Of a stretch of 64,000 nt of DNA, positions 51,535-59,550 are shown in pieces. Positions within the stretch are counted from its first letter, which is position 1, and each line of letters begins with the position of its first letter. The translations under genes were made by a program, and so were the position numbers. The stretch is from positions 1 through 64,000 of the forward strand of contig CALEYQ010000057.1 of assembly GCA_937924855.1 (NCBI GenBank), written 5' to 3'. Source of the stretch: an uncultured Bacteroidota bacterium. GTDB taxonomy: Bacteria; Bacteroidota; Bacteroidia; JADZBD01. The notes beneath the pieces are model-generated. The model was not told the DNA's origin. It saw nothing but the letters and a program-made list of their open reading frames with translations, and made no database searches.

Positions 51535-52140
51535 CTCCGGAAACATCCGGTTAAGCATGTCTTTTATGTTCGGGTAGGAACCTTCCAAAAGTTGAATGGC
51601 CTTTTCGTGATTTGCCCAAACGGCTTTTTCAATAGCCTCTTCCTTTTGTGGATACAGCGCAGGTGATCCAGCAACCTCCATGGGAAACCACCAGGTTTCT
51701 TTTAATACGGGCTTTTTTCGTTCACGGTAAAAATGATAACCGTGAACAGCCGCACCGGTAATTGTAAGCCCGCTTAAACCGCACTCTTCCTCAACTTCCC
51801 TTAATGCACCCTTTTCCGGCGACTCGCCGGGATCGAGTTTACCCTTGGGCAAATCCCATAAGCCCTTTCGCAAAATTAACAACCATTCATCGTTTTCGTT
51901 TTTTACCACTCCTCCACCTGCTCTGATAAAACCCCATAATTTTCCCAGCCGGCCAATAACCTTTGCCTCCTCATTCGAATAAATGAATAATTTTTTTTCA
52001 TCGCTTTTTAAAAATGCATTAATTCCATTCCATAATGAAGCCTCGTCAGAAGGGGAAAAGCCTCCGGAAAGTCCCGCTTCCTCAAAATCGGATGAAGGGC
52101 CCGTAAGGATGGTTTTGTTTTCTAAAAAAATCTTTTTCAA
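51511..52140 (-). CDS. NUDIX hydrolase
   Basis: A protein of about 209 residues. The NUDIX box is complete: GKLDPGESPEKGALREVEEECGL (G-x5-E-x7-RE-x2-EE-x-G-hydrophobic). It hydrolyses a nucleoside diphosphate linked to another moiety; the substrate is unknown. There is no in-frame ATG before the domain. I place the start at a TTG (52140) followed by KKIFLENKTILTG, which resembles the N-termini of related proteins. A TTG at 52179 also opens the frame but would abut the divergent pyrE ATG. Confidence 0.78.
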   Translation of the reverse strand: MKKIFLENKTILTGPSSDFEEAGLSGGFSPSDEASLWNGINAFLKSDEKKLFIYSNEEAKVIGRLGKLWGFIRAGGGVVKNENDEWLLILRKGLWDLPKGKLDPGESPEKGALREVEEECGLSGLTITGAAVHGYHFYRERKKPVLKETWWFPMEVAGSPALYPQKEEAIEKAVWANHEKAIQLLEGSYPNIKDMLNRMFPELFSFKID

Positions 52141-52167
52141 ACTAAACGGTTTAAGCAGGAAAAAAAA

Positions 52168-52175
52168 TATCTTTG
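52168..52175 (+). promoter_or_regulatory. -7 promoter box TATCTTTG four bases before the pyrE ATG
   Basis: TATCTTTG is followed by TCAA and ATG at 52180, nearly identical in sequence and placement to the box at 31875. It predicts a leaderless or near-leaderless pyrE mRNA. Confidence 0.55.
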
Positions 52176-52179
52176 TCAA

Positions 52180-52830
52180 ATGCTATTTAACACGGAATCA
52201 GCCCATAAAATTGCTGAATTTCTACTCCAAATCAAAGCCATTAAATTACAGCCCTCAAAACCCTTTACCTGGGCTTCAGGTTGGAAATCTCCTATTTATT
52301 GCGATAACCGGAAAACCCTGTCTCATCCCAAGGTGAGAACTTACATCCGCCAGCAATTTACTAAAGTTGTGGAAGAAAAATTCGGGAAACCCGATGTAAT
52401 TGCCGGTGTGGCAACGGGAGCAATTGCCCATGGGGTGCTTGTGGCTCAGGATTTGGGTCTTCCCTTTATTTATGTAAGACCTGAACCCAAAAAACACGGC
52501 CTTGAAAACCTGATAGAAGGGGAAATTGAAAAAGGTCAATCGGTTGTACTGATTGAAGACCTGGTCTCAACCGGTGGAAGTAGCCTGAAAGCAGTTGAGG
52601 CGCTTCGGAAAGCAGGTGTTGAAGTAAAAGGAATGTCATCTATTTTTTCCTACGGTTTTAAGGCAGCCAGCGATAATTTTAAAAAATCGAAATGCGACCT
52701 TATTACTTTGTGCAACTACGAAATTCTGATGAAAAAGGCCGTTGAGAAAGATTATATTTCCGAATCAGACCTCACCTCCATGAAATTGTGGAGAGATAAT
52801 CCCGCCGAATGGGGCCTTCAAAAGAAATAG
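52180..52830 (+). CDS. pyrE: Orotate phosphoribosyltransferase
   Basis: A 216-residue phosphoribosyltransferase. It joins orotate and PRPP to give OMP in pyrimidine synthesis. The PRPP-binding motif is VVLIEDLVSTGGSS (residues 123-136). The substrate region includes LQPSKPFTWASGWKSPIYCDNR and IAGVATGAIAHGVLVAQDLGLPFIYVRPEPKKHG. It starts right at a promoter box and is followed after three bases by an SRPBCC gene. CTP synthase of the same pathway is at 61518. Confidence 0.94.
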   Translation: MLFNTESAHKIAEFLLQIKAIKLQPSKPFTWASGWKSPIYCDNRKTLSHPKVRTYIRQQFTKVVEEKFGKPDVIAGVATGAIAHGVLVAQDLGLPFIYVRPEPKKHGLENLIEGEIEKGQSVVLIEDLVSTGGSSLKAVEALRKAGVEVKGMSSIFSYGFKAASDNFKKSKCDLITLCNYEILMKKAVEKDYISESDLTSMKLWRDNPAEWGLQKK

Positions 52831-52833
52831 AAA

Positions 52834-53241
52834 ATGAGCAAAACCCTTATAGAAAGTAACATCGTTGAGATAGAAAACTCCCGGGAAAATGTTTTTTCCT
52901 TTTTGTCCGACTTCAATAATTTTGAAAAATTAATGCCCCCCCAGGTTACTAAATGGCAGTCGACAAACGATACCTGCTCATTTGTGATTAACGGGATGGC
53001 AACCATAGGCATGAAAATGGTCGGGAAAACTCCTCCGGAAAAAATTGCCATCGAATCGGCTGGTGATAAAATCCCACTTCAGTTTAATCTGGATGTTCAT
53101 TTGAAGGATACGGGTTCCGGAAAATGTCAGGGGCAACTTATTTTTTCTTCCGACATGAATCCCATGATGAAAATGATGGTGGAAAAGCCCCTTACCAACT
53201 TTTTCAATCTCCTGGCCGAAAAAATGAAGGAGATTAAATAA
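52834..53241 (+). CDS. SRPBCC-family (START/polyketide cyclase-like) protein
   Basis: A 135-residue protein with the helix-grip pattern: an N-terminal strand SNIVEIENSRENVFSFLSDFNNFEKLMPP, alternating strands, and a long C-terminal helix (NPMMKMMVEKPLTNFFNLLAEKM). The cavity could bind a hydrophobic ligand. No function is assignable. It is cotranscribed with pyrE (three-base gap) and overlaps the opposing birA gene by eight bases at the 3' end. Confidence 0.75.
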   Translation: MSKTLIESNIVEIENSRENVFSFLSDFNNFEKLMPPQVTKWQSTNDTCSFVINGMATIGMKMVGKTPPEKIAIESAGDKIPLQFNLDVHLKDTGSGKCQGQLIFSSDMNPMMKMMVEKPLTNFFNLLAEKMKEIK

Positions 53242-54001
53242 GCCATTCGAGCCCCTGTAAATAGTATTCCCTGATTATTCCGTCATTCAGGTTTTTTACT
53301 CTGATTTTACCGGTTTCAGTTACATCTTCCGGTTTGCCGGTGAATTCGCCGGTTGCATCACGAAACTTTACTTCCTTCCCAAGGCCGAACAATTTTGTTT
53401 TGTATTCATTCAACAGGCTTTTTCTCCCAGGGCCCCTGAAACGCTCCCAATAGTTTTGAAAGTGAATTAAGAATTTATTCAAGGCTAATTCGGGAGGAAG
53501 ATTTTTTTTCGTGTGTTTTATTAGAGATGTAGTGGCCCTTCCCGGAATTTCGGGGTGCCCGTTTAAATTAATTCCAACCCCGACAACACTCCACGAAATT
53601 TGATCCCCCTGAATAATGTTTTCAATTAATATTCCCCCTGCTTTCCTGCCGTTTATTAGAATGTCATTCGGCCATTTTATCAGGATTTCGGGCTCATCCT
53701 CCGTATTTGACAGTTCTTCCGCCACAAAGGCATGGGCCGCCAATGCCGTTAAAATGGAGAGGGAAAACCCACCGGTGTCTATTTTTACCCCGGGATTCAG
53801 AACTATACTCAGGGTAAGCCCCATGCCGGCTTCACTCTCCCATACCTTTTCGCGCTGTCCTCGGCCGCGCTCCTGTTGTACGGTATAAATCACATCTCCC
53901 GCCCCGGCAACCCCCGATTTTATCATTTCAAGGGCTTTGGAATTGGTCGATTCAAGAACCGGAAAATGATGCACTTTATACTCCTGCAGACTTGTCTCCA
54001 T
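53234..54001 (-). CDS. birA: Biotin--[acetyl-CoA-carboxylase] ligase
   Basis: A 255-residue biotin protein ligase of the short class without a DNA-binding domain. It activates biotin with ATP and attaches it to the biotin carboxyl carrier protein. Visible motifs are STNSKALEM, the biotinyl-AMP loop RGRGQREKVWES, LSIVLNPG and KWPNDILINGRKAGGILIE, followed by VGVGINLN. It is divergent from rsfS, with 75 bases between the starts. Confidence 0.93.
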   Translation of the reverse strand: METSLQEYKVHHFPVLESTNSKALEMIKSGVAGAGDVIYTVQQERGRGQREKVWESEAGMGLTLSIVLNPGVKIDTGGFSLSILTALAAHAFVAEELSNTEDEPEILIKWPNDILINGRKAGGILIENIIQGDQISWSVVGVGINLNGHPEIPGRATTSLIKHTKKNLPPELALNKFLIHFQNYWERFRGPGRKSLLNEYKTKLFGLGKEVKFRDATGEFTGKPEDVTETGKIRVKNLNDGIIREYYLQGLEWLI

Positions 54002-54049
54002 TTTGTTGATTATCAGGAACTAAATTAAAACTATTTAGGGATTTTTGAT

Positions 54050-54057
54050 TAACTTTG
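54050..54057 (+). promoter_or_regulatory. -7 promoter box TAACTTTG before rsfS
   Basis: TAACTTTG, a full match to the consensus and the same octamer as in the efp and pyrG promoters, lies 19 bases before the rsfS ATG. No good -33 TTG at the usual spacing. Confidence 0.5.
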
Positions 54058-54076
54058 GACTCCATAATTTCAGGGC

Positions 54077-54472
54077 ATGGCAAAAAGAAAAACAAAACCA
54101 AAATCCCCGTCGAAACAATCCGACCCTTCGCTTTCGCTTGCTCATGCCGCCATTGAAGGAATCCAGGAAAAAAAAGGCAATAACGTGGTGCTGATAAATC
54201 TGAAGGAAATTACAACCGCAGTTTGCGACTACTTTGTAATTTGTGAAGGAAATTCCAAAACCCAGGTTGAAGCCATTGCTGATTCTGTAGAGGACCAGAT
54301 TAAGAAAAAAGAAAAAACAAAACCCTGGCATTCGGAAGGATTTGGAAATGCGGAATGGATTTTGCTGGACTATGGAAATGTTGTAGTGCATATATTTCAG
54401 CCTGAAACCCGGTCTTTTTATCAATTGGAAGAACTGTGGGCAGATGGCGTAACCCAAAAAATTCCGGGCTAA
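54077..54472 (+). CDS. rsfS: Ribosomal silencing factor RsfS
   Basis: A 131-residue protein with a basic N-terminal extension and the RsfS/Iojap core: VVLINLKEITTAVCDYFVICEGNSKTQVEAIADSV, then KPWHSEGFGNAEWILLDYGNVVVHIF. It binds ribosomal protein uL14 and blocks subunit joining when nutrients are short. It is followed after four bases by ftsH, a neighbourhood shared across Bacteroidota. Confidence 0.93.
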   Translation: MAKRKTKPKSPSKQSDPSLSLAHAAIEGIQEKKGNNVVLINLKEITTAVCDYFVICEGNSKTQVEAIADSVEDQIKKKEKTKPWHSEGFGNAEWILLDYGNVVVHIFQPETRSFYQLEELWADGVTQKIPG

Positions 54473-54476
54473 GATT

Positions 54477-56606
54477 ATGAGTGAAGAAAATAAAGAAACT
54501 GAAAATAAAGAAGGTTCCGGCAAGCAGGGCGGAATGGGAAAGCTGAAAAACAAGCTCCCAAAAAAACCACAATTGCCTAAAAACAACTTTAATTATTATT
54601 GGATTTATGTGGCTTTGGTGTTAATCCTCCTAAGCCTGAGCATTTTTGATTTCCGGGGATCCCCCGAACCCATTTCCTGGTCGGCCTTTTCCACCGCCCT
54701 GAAAAATCAGGAAATAGACAGGATTGATATTATTAATAAGCGGGAGGCCGAAATTTATATTAAGCCCGAAATTCTTCAGAAGGATCCGGCGCATAAGAAA
54801 GTAAAGTTCAACAAGGGACCCCATTACGCATATAAAATACCGGAAGTGGGAAATTTTATGGCCATGGTGCGCGAAGTACAGGCCACACTTCCCGAAACCG
54901 AAAGAATTACGCCGGAAGACAAAGAAAGATACGAATGGACGGACCAGCTCGGTTGGATTTTACCCATCCTGATAATGATTCTTCTTTGGGTGTTTATTAT
55001 GCGTCGCATGAGTGGCGGACAAAGTGGTCCGGGTCAGATTTTTAATATAGGAAAATCGAAAGCCCAGCTTTTCGATAAGGATACCCATGTTACCATCACA
55101 TTCAATGATGTGGCCGGCCTGGATGAAGCTAAAGTGGAACTGAAAGAAATCGTTGATTTTTTAAAGACCCCCAAAAAATATACCCAGCTGGGTGCAAAAA
55201 TTCCTAAAGGTGCTTTGCTTGTGGGTCCTCCCGGAACCGGGAAAACCCTGCTTGCCAAAGCAGTTGCCGGTGAGGCTAAAGTTCCCTTCTTTTCCCTGAG
55301 CGGTTCCGACTTCGTTGACATGTTTGTCGGAGTGGGTGCTTCAAGGGTTCGCGACCTTTTCCGCCAGGCTAAGGAAAAAGCACCCTGCATAATTTTCATT
55401 GACGAAATCGACGCTATTGGAAGGGCCAGAGGAAGATCTATTTCTCACGGCGCTAATGATGAAAGGGAAAATACCCTGAATCAGCTTCTCACCGAAATGG
55501 ACGGTTTTGGATCGAATAGCGGGGTTATTATACTTGCCGCAACCAACCGCGCTGATATTCTCGACAGAGCCCTTTTGCGGGCCGGTCGGTTCGACAGGCA
55601 GATTTATGTTGATATGCCTGATCTGAATGAAAGAAAAGAAATTTTCCTTGTGCATCTGCGCCCACTGAAACTTGCCAAAGACCTGGATGTGGATTTTCTC
55701 GCCCGTCAGACCCCCGGATTTTCAGGTGCGGATATTGCCAATATTTGTAACGAAGCTGCACTGATCGCTGCCCGGAATAATAAATCCGAAGTGGATAAAC
55801 AGGATTTTCTGGATGCCGTAGACAGAATTGTAGGCGGGTTGGAAAAACGAAATAAAATTATTTCTCCCGAAGAAAAGAAAGTTATTGCTTTCCATGAGGC
55901 CGGACATGCAACCGTAAGCTGGCTCGTAAAACATGCTTCTCCCTTAGTTAAAGTTACCATTGTTCCGCGGGGACGATCTCTGGGAGCCGCATGGTATCTG
56001 CCTGAAGAAAGACAAATTACCACCGCAGAACAAATTTATGATGAAATGTGCGCTGCCCTTGGTGGAAGAGCCGCTGAGGAGATAATTTTTGGAAAGGTTT
56101 CCACCGGAGCCCTGTCCGATTTAGAGAAAATTACAAAACAGGCCTACGCCATGGTAGTTTATTATGGCCTGAACGATAAAATAGGAAACATAAGTTATTA
56201 CGATTCCAGTGGTCAGGCTGATATGGGTTTCCAAAAACCATATAGCGAGAAAACGGCCGAAACCATAGATGGAGAAGTACGCAAACTGGTTGAAAACTGT
56301 TATTCAAGGACCTTAAAAATTCTGGAAGAGAACAAGGAAAAACTTATTAAGCTTGCTAACCAACTGTTGGAAAAGGAAGTGATTTTCAAGGAAGACCTGG
56401 AAGAGATTTTCGGGAAAAGGCCCTTTGATGAGCCCGAGAAAAATGAGAAAAAAGAAAATCAGTCCGGTCCGGTTAATGGCAAGCCTTCCGAAAGTAATGT
56501 TGAAAAGAAGGAATCGCCCGATTCAGAAGTAAGTGTCGAAACTGAAAAAGCAAAAGACAAACCAGAGGATCCCCCTAAAAAAGACGATAACCCTACCTTG
56601 TTTTAA
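54477..56606 (+). CDS. ftsH: ATP-dependent zinc metalloprotease FtsH
   Basis: A 709-residue membrane AAA+ protease. It has membrane segments at about 41-57 and 158-175 flanking a periplasmic domain, Walker A GPPGTGKT (250-257), Walker B IIFIDE (305-310), the arginine-finger region RAGRFDR, and the zinc site HEAGH (473-477). It extracts and degrades membrane proteins and regulatory factors. The C-terminus beyond about residue 645 is a long charged, low-complexity tail rich in Glu, Lys and Pro. The N-terminus also has a charged, Gly-rich stretch before the first helix. The stop is directly followed by the LUD gene. Confidence 0.95.
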   Translation: MSEENKETENKEGSGKQGGMGKLKNKLPKKPQLPKNNFNYYWIYVALVLILLSLSIFDFRGSPEPISWSAFSTALKNQEIDRIDIINKREAEIYIKPEILQKDPAHKKVKFNKGPHYAYKIPEVGNFMAMVREVQATLPETERITPEDKERYEWTDQLGWILPILIMILLWVFIMRRMSGGQSGPGQIFNIGKSKAQLFDKDTHVTITFNDVAGLDEAKVELKEIVDFLKTPKKYTQLGAKIPKGALLVGPPGTGKTLLAKAVAGEAKVPFFSLSGSDFVDMFVGVGASRVRDLFRQAKEKAPCIIFIDEIDAIGRARGRSISHGANDERENTLNQLLTEMDGFGSNSGVIILAATNRADILDRALLRAGRFDRQIYVDMPDLNERKEIFLVHLRPLKLAKDLDVDFLARQTPGFSGADIANICNEAALIAARNNKSEVDKQDFLDAVDRIVGGLEKRNKIISPEEKKVIAFHEAGHATVSWLVKHASPLVKVTIVPRGRSLGAAWYLPEERQITTAEQIYDEMCAALGGRAAEEIIFGKVSTGALSDLEKITKQAYAMVVYYGLNDKIGNISYYDSSGQADMGFQKPYSEKTAETIDGEVRKLVENCYSRTLKILEENKEKLIKLANQLLEKEVIFKEDLEEIFGKRPFDEPEKNEKKENQSGPVNGKPSESNVEKKESPDSEVSVETEKAKDKPEDPPKKDDNPTLF

Positions 56607-57248
56607 ATGGAAGAAAGTAAGTCGCGGGAAAAAATACTTAAAAAGGTCAGGGCAGCACTTATTCAAAAAGTTCCTGAGCCACCTGCCAATATCGACTTCG
56701 AATCGGATCTTTATCAGATACCTCCAGGTTCTCCTGAAGAAATTTTTGCCCGTGAATTTTCCGCCCTTAATGGCAAATTTGTTTTTTGCGAAAGTGAAAA
56801 TGAATTAAAGGAATCACTTCCCATTTTGATACGGGAAAGAGGTTGGCAGGAAATTTTTGCTTTTGATCCCGACCTGATAAACATACTCTCCGATGCCGGC
56901 ATAGCTTTTTCATCCGACGCTTCACAGCTTGCTAAAGCCGAAACCGGAATCTGTACTTGTGAATTCCTGATAGCACGCACCGGAACAGTAATGGTTTCCT
57001 CAAAATTGCCGGGTGGTCGTCGCCTTCCTTTTTACCCCCATATTTGCATTGTGGTTGCCTACACCGACCAGATTGTCATGAATGTAAAAGACGGATTAAA
57101 AAAAATACGCGAAAAATATAAAGGGGAGTTGCCTTCCATGATTACTGCCATTTCCGGGCCCAGCCGTACAGCAGATATTGAAAAAACTCTGGTTCAGGGG
57201 GCTCATGGACCCAGGGATATTTATGTATTTCTCACCGACCGCTCCTGA
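56607..57248 (+). CDS. LUD-domain protein (LutC-like)
   Basis: A 213-residue protein of the LUD (lactate utilisation) fold. Landmarks are GICTCEFLIARTGTVMVSS, GRRLPFYPHICIVV and the C-terminal ITAISGPSRTADIEKTLVQGAHGPRDIYVFL, which is the signature LUD motif with the S-R-T-A-D-I-E segment. LutC members act with LutAB in lactate oxidation. In this position between ftsH and cdsA the role is uncertain. The ATG follows the ftsH stop with no gap. Confidence 0.87.
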   Translation: MEESKSREKILKKVRAALIQKVPEPPANIDFESDLYQIPPGSPEEIFAREFSALNGKFVFCESENELKESLPILIRERGWQEIFAFDPDLINILSDAGIAFSSDASQLAKAETGICTCEFLIARTGTVMVSSKLPGGRRLPFYPHICIVVAYTDQIVMNVKDGLKKIREKYKGELPSMITAISGPSRTADIEKTLVQGAHGPRDIYVFLTDRS

Positions 57249-57253
57249 AAACT

Positions 57254-58102
57254 ATGAGCAATTTTTGGGTTCGTGCCATTTCCGGGTTTTTTTTTCTCTT
57301 TGTTCTTGTTTCCGGAATATGGTTTCATCAGGCCTCATGTTTTTTTCTGTTTGCCATAGTTGCCTTAGGCAGCCTTTGGGAATTTTATAAGCTGGAAAAA
57401 TTGTCGGGTTCCAACCCTCTGATTATTCCCGGCATTTTTGTGGCTGTTCTCCTCCTCGGTTTTTACGGTTTGCTTTTTGCCTGGCCCGGTGAAAAAGGTT
57501 TCAGGTATTTTTTTCTTCTTCTGCCGGCTTTATTTTTAATTCCCCTTTTCGAATTGTTCAGAAATAAGCCCAATCCGGTGCGAAATTTCACTTCTTCGCT
57601 TGCCGGTTTGATTTATTGTGTGCTTCCCCTGTTGTTTTTATACAGGGCTGGTTTTGTAGTAGATGGAAAAGACGAAAGCATCAATTTTTCCGGATTTGCC
57701 TATCGGCCTGAATTGATTTTGGGATTTTTCATCCTGATCTGGTCTTCCGACACTTTTGCATACCTGACCGGAAAAGCCATTGGCCGGACAAAACTATTCG
57801 AACGGATCTCACCCAAAAAAACTGTTGAAGGAAGCCTGGGAGGCATTTTTTTTAATGCCATCGCCGGTTACCTGTTATGGCATTTCTTTGGCATTCTTTC
57901 CCTGTTTCATTGGATGGTATTGGCCATCCTTGTAGCCGCTACAGGAACCCTGGGCGACTTAATAGAATCTATGCTGAAAAGAAATGCAGGAGTTAAAGAT
58001 TCCGGGAACATTATGCCCGGCCATGGAGGCTTCCTGGACCGCTTTGATGCAGCTCTTTTTTCAGCCCCTTTTTATATGGCTTATCTTATTCTGATCCACT
58101 GA
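57254..58102 (+). CDS. cdsA: Phosphatidate cytidylyltransferase
   Basis: A 282-residue integral membrane enzyme with about seven helices. It makes CDP-diacylglycerol from phosphatidate and CTP for phospholipid synthesis. The family signature near the C-terminus is intact: ESMLKRNAGVKDSGNIMPGHGGFLDRFD (S-x3-KR, KDSG, PGHGG, DR-x-D). The block SDTFAYLTGKAIGRTKLFERISPKKTVEGSLGG is also typical. It lies five bases after the LUD gene. Confidence 0.94.
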   Translation: MSNFWVRAISGFFFLFVLVSGIWFHQASCFFLFAIVALGSLWEFYKLEKLSGSNPLIIPGIFVAVLLLGFYGLLFAWPGEKGFRYFFLLLPALFLIPLFELFRNKPNPVRNFTSSLAGLIYCVLPLLFLYRAGFVVDGKDESINFSGFAYRPELILGFFILIWSSDTFAYLTGKAIGRTKLFERISPKKTVEGSLGGIFFNAIAGYLLWHFFGILSLFHWMVLAILVAATGTLGDLIESMLKRNAGVKDSGNIMPGHGGFLDRFDAALFSAPFYMAYLILIH

Positions 58103-58142
58103 TTTAGGCCTTAAATCTATGATTTCAAATCCTTCGCCGATA

Positions 58143-58176
58143 TTTGTAACCTGAATATATAAAAACCCTAAATTTG
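58143..58176 (+). promoter_or_regulatory. Candidate promoter of glutamate dehydrogenase (TTTG-N22-TAAATTTG)
   Basis: TTTG (58143-58146) and TAAATTTG (58169-58176) are spaced 22 bases apart, close to the Bacteroidota consensus, with the ATG 33 bases beyond. Half of the 106-base gap after cdsA is thus accounted for. A GATTTA/TAAATC hairpin lies at 58101-58117 without a U tract. Confidence 0.6.
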
Positions 58177-58208
58177 CTTTACTGATTTCCAACAATTTAC
58201 CATCAATT

Positions 58209-59507
58209 ATGGATACCAATTTGAAAACTCAGGAAAAGAAAACCGAATCACAAAATCAGGATAACCATCCCAGCATGTTCGACAGCGTTTTGGCCCGACT
58301 TGACAGTGCAGCAAAACTTTTCGGACTCTCAGACGAGGTCCGGGGCATGCTTCGTCATCCTCAGAAAGAAGTTAAAGTGTCTCTGCCTATCAATATGGAT
58401 AACGGACAGGTGCAGGTTTTTGAAGGATATCGAACCATTCACAGCACCGCTCTTGGCCCTTCCAAAGGTGGGATCCGCTATGCCATGGATGTAAATTCAG
58501 ACGAGGTTAATGCACTTGCCGCCTGGATGACTTTTAAATGTGCTATCGCTAATTTGCCTTATGGCGGAGGAAAGGGTGGCATTAAATGCGACCCTAAAGT
58601 AATGTCGGTGGGAGAACTGGAGCGCTTGACCAAGGCCTATGCCCTGGCCATGATGGATGTTTTTGGTGAAAACCGCGATATTCCCGCTCCTGATATGGGT
58701 ACCAGCAAACGGGAAATGGCCTGGATTGTTGATACCTATTCCAAAATAATGGGTCAGCATTGTCCCGGTGTTGTAACCGGAAAACCTATTACTCTCGGTG
58801 GATCCAGGGGCAGGGAAGCCGCTACCGGAAGGGGTGTTATGGTTGCTGCTCTTGAAGCGATGAAAAAAATCGGAATGGATAAGAAGAGCGCGACCGCAGC
58901 CGTGCAGGGATTTGGAAATGTGGGAAGCCATGCCGTTCGCCTGTTAGCTTCACGAGGCATTAAAATACTCGCCATTTCGGATCATACTTCCGCCTTCTGG
59001 AATGAAAAAGGAATCGATGTGGAAGTTGCTCTTAAATATGTTAAGGATAACGGTGGAACCCTGAAAGGTTTTAAAGGGGGAGCTGAAATAACAAATAGCG
59101 ATTTGTTAATCTCTAAAGTAGATGTACTGGTTCCGGCCGCCATTCAAAATGTTATCAATGCAGATGTTGCTGCTAAAATTCAGGCTAAGCTGATTGTGGA
59201 AGGTGCAAATGGTCCCACAACAGCAGAGGCAGATCCGGTTCTTTATGATAAAGGTGTTGTGGTTGTTCCCGATGTGCTTGCTAACGGGGGCGGTGTTACC
59301 GTTTCCTATTTTGAATGGGTTCAGAACAAATACGGCCACTATTGGCCCGAGGACGAGGTTAACGCCAAATCTGATGCCAGTATGACCAATGCTTTTGAAA
59401 ATGTATGGTATAACTCCCAGCAATACAAAACCAGTATGCGAATAGGCTCTTATATTACCGCGCTTAAGCGCATAGATAAAGCCCTTCGTTACCGGGGGAA
59501 TTACTAA
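58209..59507 (+). CDS. gdhA: Glutamate dehydrogenase family protein
   Basis: A 432-residue Glu/Leu/Phe/Val dehydrogenase. The substrate region FKCAIANLPYGGGKGGIKCDP (catalytic Lys in YGGGKGG), the catalytic Asp in PAPDMGT, and the dinucleotide fold VQGFGNVGSHA are all present. It interconverts glutamate and 2-oxoglutarate plus ammonia. The length and the KYGHYWPEDEVN segment fit the shorter hexameric type. Its own promoter and a strong terminator bracket the gene. Together with rocD and pruA it completes a route from ornithine to 2-oxoglutarate. Confidence 0.92.
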   Translation: MDTNLKTQEKKTESQNQDNHPSMFDSVLARLDSAAKLFGLSDEVRGMLRHPQKEVKVSLPINMDNGQVQVFEGYRTIHSTALGPSKGGIRYAMDVNSDEVNALAAWMTFKCAIANLPYGGGKGGIKCDPKVMSVGELERLTKAYALAMMDVFGENRDIPAPDMGTSKREMAWIVDTYSKIMGQHCPGVVTGKPITLGGSRGREAATGRGVMVAALEAMKKIGMDKKSATAAVQGFGNVGSHAVRLLASRGIKILAISDHTSAFWNEKGIDVEVALKYVKDNGGTLKGFKGGAEITNSDLLISKVDVLVPAAIQNVINADVAAKIQAKLIVEGANGPTTAEADPVLYDKGVVVVPDVLANGGGVTVSYFEWVQNKYGHYWPEDEVNAKSDASMTNAFENVWYNSQQYKTSMRIGSYITALKRIDKALRYRGNY

Positions 59508-59520
59508 GAATAACTGATTA

Positions 59521-59550
59521 AAAAAAAACCTCCGGACGGAGGTTTTTTTT
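59521..59550. terminator. Bidirectional terminator between gdhA and yidC
   Basis: A run of eight As, CCTCCG, GA, CGGAGG and a run of eight Ts form a perfect inverted repeat with a GC core and U tracts in both directions. It serves both convergent genes; the last bases overlap the yidC stop codon (59549-59551). Confidence 0.88.

Noticed and set aside
54035..54586. 183-residue minus-strand frame across rsfS and the ftsH start.
   Set aside because: It is antisense to two well-identified genes and has composition typical of a shadow frame (Phe-rich).
58101..58117. GATTTA-GGCCT-TAAATC hairpin after cdsA, considered as a terminator.
   Set aside because: The stem is AT-rich with only six pairs and no U tract follows, so it does not meet the usual criteria.
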